Positions 1 through 4,534 are shown, counted from the first letter of the stretch. The stretch: 5,208 bases of DNA from Deltaproteobacteria bacterium (GCA_016193385.1 JACPSF010000196.1:1-5208); one strand, 5' to 3'. Numbers and translations: made by a program. Notes: generated by a model from the letters alone, not told the origin.

Positions 1-46
1 GCTGCTCCAATCTTTCCAGGATGTTCTCCTTCAGGGATTGCCCCAT
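1..46 (-). CDS. 5' end of an unidentified gene running off the left edge
   Basis: Reading leftward from an ATG at 46-44, the sequence gives MGQSLKENILERLEQ before the window ends. The start is supported by a near-perfect Shine-Dalgarno sequence, AAGGAGG at 59-53, with a 6-nt spacer. Only 15 residues are visible. They are charged and likely helical. The opening recalls small antitoxin-like proteins of the DUF2281 type, but 15 residues cannot establish that. No convincing -35/-10 pair was found between it and the gene remnant at 223. I do not identify the product; the gene start itself is well supported. Confidence 0.6.
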   Translation of the reverse strand, partial: MGQSLKENILERLEQ

Positions 47-222
47 CTTTCTCCTCCTTCTCTTGGGATTGGATAAGACCGAGTTAAAAGCATTGCCCTC
101 CCCCGCTGCCCCTTCTTTATTACCTGTATATCATCGCCTCGCTCGCGCAAGAAAGCAACATGACATTGGCCCCCCGGGGTGCGCATGGCACCATAAAAGC
201 CCGTAGTGTCCTAATTTGATTA

Positions 223-339
223 TTACACCTCGTACACCTTCAGAGCCTTGTCGCCATAGTGATTGATGACCTTGATGGCAATTTTACCCTTAGATGGCGG
301 GTCGAAGGGCCAGCTTTTCGTGGAGTAGTGGGACGACCA
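223..339 (-). pseudogene. C-terminal remnant of a probable type III-like restriction-modification or helicase protein
   Basis: The minus strand read from 339 to a TAA at 225-223 gives 38 residues beginning WSSHYSTKSWPFDPP, continuing IAIKVINHYGD and ending LKVYEV. From memory this matches a conserved tail seen at the very C-terminus of large proteins in type III-like restriction-modification systems (Mod/Res type subunits). The tail is intact up to its stop, but the frame is closed upstream by a TGA at 372-370 and has no start codon or ribosome binding site. More than 90% of the parent gene is therefore missing. Loss of the 5' part coincides with the start of an unrelated remnant on the plus strand. 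The family assignment is by recall; that it is a 3' gene fragment is more certain than which subunit it came from. Confidence 0.45.
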
Positions 340-584
340 GCGCCGCCCTCCAGTTTCTGGCGCCCTGGATCACCAAGAGCCTGGTCCGCCTGGAGCCCGC
401 CGAAGAAATCCCCTTTCTGCAAGGTCAGGCAATCCAGCGCCCCTTTGACGTGGAGCCGGGATACGTTGCGGTGCAGGGGCGCACCGGCATTCTCGGCTGC
501 GGCCTCTACCGCCCTCCGTTTCTCCTCTCTCAGATCCCCGCCGCCTCCCGCGCCCCATTCTTTTCTAAAGAAGCCACGGACTAA
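333..584 (+). pseudogene. C-terminal remnant of a NOL1/NOP2/sun-type RNA m5C methyltransferase (PUA-like domain)
   Basis: The plus-strand frame ends at TAA 582-584. It reads AEEIPFLQGQ, then DVEPGYVAVQG, then ILGCGLYRPP, then LLSQIPAASR. This is the order of the C-terminal PUA-like domain in RsmB/RsmF/NOP2-type rRNA or tRNA cytosine-5 methyltransferases: a FL-G segment, G(Y/W)V-V, LG-G-L, and a final P-x-x-x-R. The catalytic SAM domain, which would precede it, is absent. A TAG at 291-293 closes the frame, and the ATG at 294 has no ribosome binding site; residues between them look unrelated to the family. Parent proteins usually exceed 300 residues, so only the last quarter or less remains. 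It could still be expressed as a 96-residue protein, but nothing supports that. Confidence 0.45.
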
Positions 585-585
585 G

Positions 586-652
586 CGATCAGCGCTCAGC
601 CTCTCAGCGGGCAAAACCCAAAGTGCAACGAGTTTGAGCTGACGACTGACCG
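586..652. repeat. Imperfect dyad built of TCAG/CTGA heptamers
   Basis: The left arm holds CGATCAG, CGCTCAG and CCTCTCAG in succession (586-607). The right arm holds GAGCTGA, CGACTGA and CCG (636-652). The reverse complement of the right arm matches the left at 6 of 7 and 5 of 7 positions in successive heptamers, so an imperfect hairpin with a 28-nt loop is possible. It starts just after the stop of the methyltransferase remnant. Dispersed TCAG-type repeats of this kind occur in some bacterial genomes; whether this one belongs to a family cannot be seen from one copy. Confidence 0.35.
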
Positions 653-729
653 CCTTTCACCTACCAAAAGTTGCTAGGTCCCGACTTCTATAACCTACAG
701 AGAGTCCTCAATTGACAATGTTAAGCACC

Positions 730-1365
730 CTACCTTGTTGAACCGATCTTCTTCTCGCTTCCATACTTTATCGGACCAAAGGCTGGGTTGAAAATGCCGT
801 AAGCAGTAACATGGTTTTCCCTTAATGTGAAAAAGGCATTGTATTTCGTGAAGGAGATAGTCCTTTCAAGATCATCCTCTGATATTGTCACATGGTTCGG
901 TTGCCCGAATTTCTTCAAGACCATCTGGTAACTAGCGCCTAAGTTAATCCCCTGAATTCCATGCGGAGAGCAGACACTGTTAGGACCATAATATCCAATA
1001 AAACGGATTTTATCGTTATCGAAAAATATTGCATAGGTGGAATCTCTGCAATTGCTGTCTTTCTCCCATTTGTAAACCCATACGTTGTCTCCATCTCGTT
1101 TTTCACTCGGGGCTCCTTTTAAAAACTTAATGTCGTTTTTTGTTGCGTCGAGAGGTACATCCCAAAACCTCTCCGAAAGTTTTGGCCGGTTCGAAATCCA
1201 ATGGTAGATATAAACAGAAGAACCGAGCAAGACCGCAAGGACAAGCAATGAAATAGCAGACCATCGAAGAATGTTCTTCCATTTCCACCTGTCTTTAGTG
1301 GTTATGAAAAGAGCGATGACTCCAAGGAAGATGGCGGAAAGTAATATAGATGCACCCACACTCAT
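730..1365 (-). CDS. Hypothetical membrane protein with two BamE/SmpA-like repeats
   Basis: This is a 211-residue protein. Two hydrophobic segments (about residues 5-22 and 35-55) are separated by a basic loop (KDRWKWKNILRW), so it is an inner-membrane protein with a long soluble C-terminal part. That part carries two similar units, about 66-123 (RFWDVPLDATKNDIKFLKG, then WVYKW) and 137-191 (GINLGASYQMVLKKFGQP, then a strand-rich end). Each has the pattern 'small strand, G/T turn, helix with (L/F)-x-(K/F)-G-x-P, strands' seen in SmpA/OmlA/BamE-like domains. This is a structural resemblance, not proof of an outer-membrane role. Cys106 and Cys132 could form a disulfide. The ATG start has GGGAG 10 nt upstream. 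The gene is visibly AT-richer than its neighbours, suggesting separate acquisition. Its function is unknown. Confidence 0.75.
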   Translation of the reverse strand: MSVGASILLSAIFLGVIALFITTKDRWKWKNILRWSAISLLVLAVLLGSSVYIYHWISNRPKLSERFWDVPLDATKNDIKFLKGAPSEKRDGDNVWVYKWEKDSNCRDSTYAIFFDNDKIRFIGYYGPNSVCSPHGIQGINLGASYQMVLKKFGQPNHVTISEDDLERTISFTKYNAFFTLRENHVTAYGIFNPAFGPIKYGSEKKIGSTR

Positions 1366-1404
1366 GGCGTTTGCACTCCCAATTTATGGTGTATCAGCCT
1401 TGAC

Positions 1405-1441
1405 CAGCAGAGGCGCTGCATCTTGCCGGCGCCATCCGCTG
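1405..1441. other. Strong hairpin between two genes
   Basis: The plus strand reads CAGCAGAGGCGC (1405-1416), a 12-nt loop, then GCGCCATCCGCTG (1429-1441). The arms pair over 11 Watson-Crick positions plus one position that is a G-T wobble on the minus strand, with a single extrahelical base (A1434). It lies between the stop of the cyclotransferase gene at 1468 and the start of the membrane-protein gene at 1365. There is no T-run on either side, so it is not a typical intrinsic terminator. It could stabilise mRNA ends or be a recombination site; a bulged base is typical of attC sites, but no matching R boxes flank it. Confidence 0.5.
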
Positions 1442-1467
1442 CTTCCGCTCGTTAACTGCACTGTCCC

Positions 1468-1968
1468 CTACTCGCTGCAAGCCAGCTCTCGCTTTCTCTG
1501 ATCGCGAGCACGGTCCGGATCCTCAACGGCCTCGATTGCTCTAAGGTCCGCAATGTATGTGTCCGGCAAGCCGTGCTCCAAAGCACCTTCCACGAGAAAG
1601 TGCTTGTACCAGGTGTACGGACGCAGAGCGGAGTCGGGGTCAGGCGTGCGAGCGACATACACCCACGCCTCAACGGCCTCACCCCGGGCAGTGTGCACAA
1701 TCATCTCCCGTCGGTCGTATCCGCCCTCCCCGTTATCGAGTATCCGCAATTGGCCCTCGGGGATCTCGTAGACGACACCCCACACCTCCGCACCAGCTTG
1801 AGGCTCAACGTTGGCCTTGCCAGAATGGTCCCGTGTGCTTCTTTTGTTAAAGCAAAGACGGTAGCCTCGAAGGAAAGCAGGCTTGCCTGGTCCCTCGGGG
1901 GATACCGAGTAGGCTCGGAACCGCCCAGAGCACATGTTGGAGCCGTAGGCGAAAACCTTCTCACTCAC
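1468..1968 (-). CDS. Gamma-glutamylcyclotransferase-fold (GGCT-like) protein
   Basis: This is a 166-residue cytoplasmic protein. The signature FAYGSNM at residues 6-12 forms the substrate-binding loop of the gamma-glutamylcyclotransferase superfamily. GEGGYDR at 80-86 supplies the expected catalytic glutamate, Glu81. EVWGVVYEIP (61-70), WVYVA (102-106) and Y118-x2-Y121 followed by EHGLPDTYIADL (131-142) follow the order of bacterial GGCT proteins. The usual reaction releases 5-oxoproline from gamma-glutamyl amino acids or peptides; the true substrate cannot be read from sequence. The start is GTG, with GGAGAG 5 nt upstream. That site overlaps the right box of the attC-like dyad at 1976-2054. 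Length and motifs look intact. Genes of this family often occur alone in accessory regions and integron cassettes, which fits the setting. Confidence 0.88.
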   Translation of the reverse strand: MSEKVFAYGSNMCSGRFRAYSVSPEGPGKPAFLRGYRLCFNKRSTRDHSGKANVEPQAGAEVWGVVYEIPEGQLRILDNGEGGYDRREMIVHTARGEAVEAWVYVARTPDPDSALRPYTWYKHFLVEGALEHGLPDTYIADLRAIEAVEDPDRARDQRKRELACSE

Positions 1969-1975
1969 CGGGGCT

Positions 1976-2054
1976 CTCCAACGCGGAGTACGGATAATGC
2001 GCGCCTTCAGCGGCGGACCGCTTGCGGCACGCCAACTGCAAGGCCAGGTTGGAC
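1976..2054. other. attC-like 79-bp imperfect dyad
   Basis: The outer boxes CTCCAAC (1976-1982) and GTTGGAC (2048-2054) pair over six bases (TCCAAC/GTTGGA). An inner imperfect hairpin at 1999-2032 pairs GCG, GCC and AGCGG with CCGCT, GGC and CGC around the loop CGGA. Both levels are centred at about 2015. On the minus strand the order is GTCCAAC then GTTGGAG. The first fits the integron R'' consensus RYYYAAC; the second matches R' (GTTRRRY) at six of seven positions. The 79-bp length is normal for attC. The upstream gene's stop lies inside and the next gene's ribosome binding site overlaps R', as at a cassette boundary. Against this, the 15-16-nt stretches between boxes and hairpin are not complementary, and no second copy is in the window. 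Confidence 0.3.
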
Positions 2055-2612
2055 GACACTGCCCCTCTCAGTGCAGTTTCCACATATGGCCTTCATCTTT
2101 GTCTTGAACTGCTCCCAGCATCGCTCGTCAGCAGCCAAGCGATTAGCATACTCCGCGACAACCTTACGGAGTTCACGAAGGAATTGCGTGGCGTTGATGG
2201 TCCTGGACTTTGTGTCAAGCAAGGGACCCTTCCGTAGAATACGCCATCCACCCCGGGCTTCCCCTTGGTGCAGCAGGCCACAACGGAGGTCTTCGAAGAA
2301 CCAGTCGTTCACGCCTCCGAACACCTTTAGCGGAGTGTCACGGTTGAAAAAGTCCCGAAACATCTTGCGGCTGGCGTTTCTCGTGTCGGCACGACCTTGA
2401 TAAAACGACTCGATCGTTTCAATAACCAGGCAAGCCACAGCCATGAGTGCGAAACCATGCTTGCTTCGCGAATCCTCAATGGGTCTGAAGTACCGCTCGT
2501 CGAAGCGCTCTTGAACGAAATCCCCGAGCGCCCTCCTGTCGTTGGCACGCTCAAGCTCCCGGTAGCGAGCTACTGTGACAGACGACGACAGCTTCGTGTT
2601 ATCACTGGACAT
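2007..2612 (-). CDS. Uncharacterised helical protein with a HEPN-like R-x4-H motif
   Basis: This is a 201-residue, apparently all-helical soluble protein. Two conserved-looking blocks stand out: FALMAVACLVIETIESFYQG (residues 54-73), and DLRCGLLHQGEARGGWRI (108-125). The second contains R110-x4-H115. That spacing fits the R-x4-6-H signature of HEPN ribonucleases, but the usual polar residue after Arg is Cys here, so a HEPN role is only a possibility. Similar proteins with an 'RCG-LHQ' block exist as hypothetical proteins in many bacteria, by recall. The C-terminal 20 residues after CGNC lie within the attC-like dyad and may not be native. I chose the ATG at 2612; its best ribosome binding site, GGAGG, lies 14 nt upstream, which is long. 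A TTG at 2678 would add 22 unconvincing residues. Confidence 0.65.
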   Translation of the reverse strand: MSSDNTKLSSSVTVARYRELERANDRRALGDFVQERFDERYFRPIEDSRSKHGFALMAVACLVIETIESFYQGRADTRNASRKMFRDFFNRDTPLKVFGGVNDWFFEDLRCGLLHQGEARGGWRILRKGPLLDTKSRTINATQFLRELRKVVAEYANRLAADERCWEQFKTKMKAICGNCTERGSVVQPGLAVGVPQAVRR

Positions 2613-2721
2613 GGTCAGCGCCCGTACCTCCAACCTCGATGTGTCGTTCAACACCGCTGCGATGCACAGCTTCAGCAAAGGTGCCGATTAAGCAGACCAT
2701 TCCTCTTCTAGGGCATAAGCG

Positions 2722-3141
2722 CTAACTTAAGGTCTCCGGTATCTGCCCCCCCTTTTTTAAAGGGGGGAGCCGGGGGGATTTTTTCAACTGTTCTGACAAC
2801 CTTTCAAAGATCACTTCCACCACCCCGTCCGTCTCCTTTAACACTTCCAAATCGTTAAAACGGAGCACCAAAAGCCCATGATGGGTCAAATATTCATCGC
2901 GATGCCTGTCCTCAAGAACCTCAGGTACTTTCATATGTTGGGACCCGTCTACCTCAACCACCAGCTTAGCCTTTGGTGCGAAAAAATCAACGATATAGTT
3001 CCCGATCGGCTTTTGCCGGTAAAATTGCACATCCAGGATCTGTCTTTTGCGCAGCCTCTCCCAAAGGACTTGTTCGCTTTCGGTCATGTTTTTACGCAGT
3101 TGCCGTGCATTCCATTTCAACTTATCGCTATATCGAAGCAT
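2722..3141 (-). CDS. DUF559 family endonuclease-domain protein (Vsr-like fold)
   Basis: This 139-residue protein matches DUF559, a compact PD-(D/E)xK domain related to the very-short-patch-repair nuclease Vsr. Seen in order are an N-terminal basic helix with LRKNMTESEQVLWERLR (residues 15-31), FYRQKPIGNYIVDFFAP (40-56) with Asp52, LVVEVDGSQH (60-69) with Glu63 and Asp65, and LLVLRFND (90-97). The metal-binding and catalytic acids therefore look present and the core is complete. Its DNA target is unknown. The start has AAGGGA 8 nt upstream, itself only a few bases from a G/C-hexamer repeat. The last 20 or so residues (KKSPRLPPLKKGG and beyond) are encoded by the other repeat, and the stop codon lies beyond it. 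This coupling of gene and repeats suggests they move together. Activity is inferred from the fold only. Confidence 0.85.
   Translation of the reverse strand: MLRYSDKLKWNARQLRKNMTESEQVLWERLRKRQILDVQFYRQKPIGNYIVDFFAPKAKLVVEVDGSQHMKVPEVLEDRHRDEYLTHHGLLVLRFNDLEVLKETDGVVEVIFERLSEQLKKSPRLPPLKKGGQIPETLS
2746..2784 (-). repeat. Left inverted repeat (G/C-hexamer palindrome)
   Basis: The plus strand reads C7-T6-A3-G6, then AGCC, then G6-ATTTTTT. The C and first G blocks form a hairpin with six or more G-C pairs; the second G6 can pair with the same C block instead, giving two alternative structures. It is an inverted copy of the repeat at 3158-3194, with the palindrome on the outer side in both. The repeat lies inside the 3' end of the DUF559 gene and encodes part of its tail. 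Confidence 0.85.
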
Positions 3142-3190
3142 TTTTTATTCCCTTGAGAAATCCCCCCTTCCCCCCTTTTCTAAAGGGGGG
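2746..3190 (-). mobile_element. Candidate compact mobile unit: DUF559 nuclease gene between inverted repeats
   Basis: Two inverted palindromic repeats of about 37 bp enclose one nuclease gene with almost no spare DNA. Just outside, the minus strand has GTTAGCGCTTAT (2726-2715) on one side and GTTAGCTTAT (3216-3207) on the other, a near-direct repeat that could be a duplicated target. No transposase is present; the nuclease is the only candidate enzyme. This is inference from architecture. The repeats could instead be a dispersed palindrome family that happens to lie on both sides of this gene. Confidence 0.4.
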
Positions 3191-3194
3191 AATT
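3158..3194 (+). repeat. Right inverted repeat (G/C-hexamer palindrome)
   Basis: The plus strand reads AAAT-C6-TT-C6-TTTTCTAAA-G6-AATT. It has the same three-block design as 2746-2784 in opposite orientation, with small differences in the spacer between C blocks (TT here, three bases plus A in the other copy). It stops 16 nt before the DUF559 start codon, so the gene's ribosome binding site sits right beside it. A hairpin forming here in the leader could affect transcription or translation of the nuclease gene. Confidence 0.85.
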
Positions 3195-3223
3195 GTGCAT
3201 GAATCGATAAGCTAACGCCCATG

Positions 3224-3282
3224 CCTATCTAGGGGGAGGGGTTTCGGATTTTCTTTCTACCTCTATCCATCCAGGGGGAGGG
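3224..3282 (-). repeat. Two direct G-rich repeats of about 20 bp
   Basis: The plus strand has CCTATCTAGGGGGAGGGG (3224-3241) and CTATCCATCCAGGGGGAGGG (3263-3282), 21 nt apart and in the same orientation. On the minus strand both read CCCTCCCCCT followed by a GAT-containing stretch. They differ from the C6/G6 palindromes by lacking an A/T-centred hairpin. The second copy abuts the recombinase relic. Confidence 0.5.
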
Positions 3283-3293
3283 AGAGTTCCTTC

Positions 3294-3407
3294 TTGCATC
3301 TGCTGAACGGTCTGAATATCTAAGCCAGTTTCTAGCAAGTCGATAACGAACGAATGTGTTGGGGAACCCAGAGTGGGAGGGTGAAATCCCGGACATTCGA
3401 AAGCCGC
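3294..3407 (-). pseudogene. Relic of a tyrosine recombinase C-terminal region
   Basis: The minus-strand frame reads PTHSFVIDLLETGLDIQTVQQMQ at 3362-3294. This resembles the integrase/Xer box-II segment, where the usual form is HxLRHSFATHLLE-G-DIRTVQ-LLGH. His-Ser-Phe, the LLE-G-D-I turn and TVQQ are kept. The catalytic Arg position is Thr and the upstream H-x-x-R context is scrambled. The match stops where the G-rich repeat begins, and the tail carrying the nucleophilic Tyr is missing. No upstream catalytic domain is recognisable. It is therefore a dead fragment if the assignment is right; the matching stretch is short enough that chance similarity remains possible. Confidence 0.4.
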
Positions 3408-3600
3408 CATCACCCTTACCCTCCCTCCGACCAGATCGGAAGTGTTTTCCAGGCAAGCAGGAAGCAAGCTGTACTGTTGAGGTAAGAAGAGAATAAGCTG
3501 GGTCTGAGATGGCAATCAAGGAAAAAGGGGCAGTCATCCACAGGGAAGGAGGGTTCTCTTTTAAGGGCCGGGAACCATTCCATCGACAGTCACTTCGCAA

Positions 3601-3822
3601 CTAGGCCGCAAATCGAATGATCTCCAGTTCGGCTCCCCTGTCAACGGTGGACAGAAGTTCCTCGACCCGGCCCATCACTGGATCTTCGATCAGGTACTCG
3701 GCACAGTTCTGGCACTGGAGCACGGGCAGTTCTTTGAAAATGACGATGCTCCTGTCATCCACCTTGAAAGGAAGGTCGGTCCTGATGCTCTGCAGCGTGG
3801 ATCCACAGACTCTGCACTTCAT
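3601..3822 (-). CDS. YgiT-type zinc-finger antitoxin (MqsA N-terminal-like)
   Basis: This is a 73-residue protein. Cys3-x2-Cys6 and Cys37-x2-Cys40 form the zinc site of YgiT-type proteins, in the usual setting MKCRVCG and VLQCQNCAEYLIED. The segment after the second pair (about 47-61) is a likely helix. It matches only the N-terminal toxin-binding part of MqsA; the C-terminal helix-turn-helix is absent, as in the short form paired with DUF4258. I chose ATG 3822, which overlaps the toxin stop as ATGA and has AAGGAG 9 nt upstream; an in-frame ATG at 3858 is less likely. The overlap implies translational coupling with the toxin. The expected role is neutralising the DUF4258 partner by direct binding in the cytoplasm. 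Without a DNA-binding domain, self-repression by this protein alone is doubtful. Confidence 0.85.
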   Translation of the reverse strand: MKCRVCGSTLQSIRTDLPFKVDDRSIVIFKELPVLQCQNCAEYLIEDPVMGRVEELLSTVDRGAELEIIRFAA

Positions 3823-4163
3823 CTGACAGTTCTCCTTGTTCTCATATCTGGCTCCCATTCCTTCGGGTCGGGGTGATAAGCGGTTACGATTCTAACATTA
3901 TCATCTTCAACGTCAGCTGCAAAAAGGACGTGAAACGCGGAGCTTCCGTGTTTGGCCAAGACGAGGTAACTCGGAAGATATTTATCCTCGGGATATGCCT
4001 CGATGACGTCGTAGCTATCCACAGCCTCCAAGATTTCACGCCTCGTGATGTACCTCCCGTGGAGACGCATGTTGACATGGTAGGTCCACAGTATCCGGCG
4101 GTTCCGGAGGCAGTCCTGGATGAACGTCAACGGATTGTCAGGCACCCTACGCCGGGGTTCCAA
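3819..4163 (-). CDS. DUF4258 family probable toxin of a type II toxin-antitoxin pair
   Basis: This 114-residue protein has the DUF4258 layout: a helix with HVNMRLHGRYITRREI (residues 29-44), DVIEAYPEDKYLPSYLVL (52-69), FHVLFAADVEDDNVRIVTAY (77-96), and the typical ending HPDPKEWEPDMRTRR (97-111). His29, His36, His78 and His97 are candidates for function. DUF4258 genes are commonly found directly before a YgiT-type gene, as here, and the pair is treated as a toxin-antitoxin system by analogy with MqsRA; RNA cleavage by this protein is not shown by sequence. The start is TTG, with AAGGAGG 4 nt upstream; the ATG at residue 32 is too far inside the domain. The toxin-first order and ATGA overlap match mqsRA and higBA. 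It lies 53 nt after the DUF2442 stop, so co-transcription with that gene is plausible. Confidence 0.85.
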   Translation of the reverse strand: MEPRRRVPDNPLTFIQDCLRNRRILWTYHVNMRLHGRYITRREILEAVDSYDVIEAYPEDKYLPSYLVLAKHGSSAFHVLFAADVEDDNVRIVTAYHPDPKEWEPDMRTRRTVR

Positions 4164-4216
4164 TTAACCTCCTTAACGTGCCTCAGCGCCTCAATTCGTC
4201 AAACACGGCGTGCGCA

Positions 4217-4534
4217 TCAGCCACGTGCGGCTCTTTTGCGCGTCGGTTGACTGGGCACTCTGCGGGCTTTGGTCGCTGCGGCACTCGATCTTGGGCGACG
4301 TGCCGGAATCCCGTGAAGCATCCCCTCCACGCTGATATCTTCGTCGATCTCAGGCCAGTGCACTCCTTGACCAGTGCCAACGAGACGGAAGTGGGCGCGC
4401 TGCGCCGGGGTCGCTTCGGACAACCGCCATGACCAGGCGAGAGGCATACTGATAACCCGTCCGTCCGCCAGATGCGCGATGATCTCCTCCGCGGTGACGC
4501 GCACTTCTTGAATGCGGAGATCTCTGCTAGCCAT
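4217..4534 (-). CDS. DUF2442 domain protein
   Basis: This is a 105-residue protein. Residues about 8-76 are a clear DUF2442 domain: VRVTAEEIIAHLADGRVISMPLAW (11-34), then RLSEATPAQRAHF (37-49), then GQGVHWPEIDEDISVEGML (55-73). The last 25 or so residues are basic and Ser/Ala-rich, longer than most members. DUF2442 proteins are usually encoded beside DUF4160 and have been proposed as partners in toxin-antitoxin-like pairs. No DUF4160 gene lies upstream (4535-4693 holds none) and the next gene is DUF4258. It may be an orphan or may have switched partner. The ATG has no Shine-Dalgarno sequence; a -10-like TATACT ends 7 nt before it, which would give a leaderless mRNA. The biochemical function of the domain is unknown. 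Confidence 0.88.
   Translation of the reverse strand: MASRDLRIQEVRVTAEEIIAHLADGRVISMPLAWSWRLSEATPAQRAHFRLVGTGQGVHWPEIDEDISVEGMLHGIPARRPRSSAAATKARRVPSQPTRKRAARG

Larger units (their letters stand above)
3195..3600. other. Gene-free spacer with repeats and a recombinase relic
   Basis: No frame on either strand combines a ribosome binding site, family similarity and normal codon use here. The region holds two G-rich direct repeats (3224-3282) and a short tyrosine-recombinase-like stretch (within 3294-3407). From about 3410 to 3600 I see nothing recognisable. No T-run hairpin terminates the antitoxin gene that ends at 3601. Confidence 0.6.

Noticed and set aside
259..642. Overlapping open frames on both strands at 240-642
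   Set aside because: These are GC-rich shadow frames. The family-like similarity is in other frames: the minus-strand tail ending at 223 and the plus-strand tail ending at 584.
1573..2400. Long plus-strand open frame of 275 codons
   Set aside because: It lies antisense to the cyclotransferase and the R-x4-H gene, both of which show family motifs. Its translation shows no recognisable domain and it has no convincing ribosome binding site.
2613..2678. TTG start at 2678 for the R-x4-H protein
   Set aside because: It has no ribosome binding site, and the extra 22 residues do not resemble a natural N-terminus; the ATG at 2612 is preferred despite a distant GGAGG.
730..3600. A complete integron cassette array
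   Set aside because: Only one attC-like dyad is visible, the other gene gaps lack paired R boxes, and no intact integrase is present. The idea is kept as a hypothesis for one boundary only.
3225..3600. Two overlapping minus-strand open frames of 96 and 123 codons as genes
   Set aside because: Neither has a ribosome binding site or full-length similarity. Only a short recombinase-like stretch stands out, and both frames run into G-rich repeats.
4164..4176. MqsA-type AACCT operator in TTAACCTCCTTAA before the toxin gene
   Set aside because: The AACCT half-site is only the complement of the toxin's Shine-Dalgarno sequence, the second half-site is absent, and this antitoxin lacks the DNA-binding domain.
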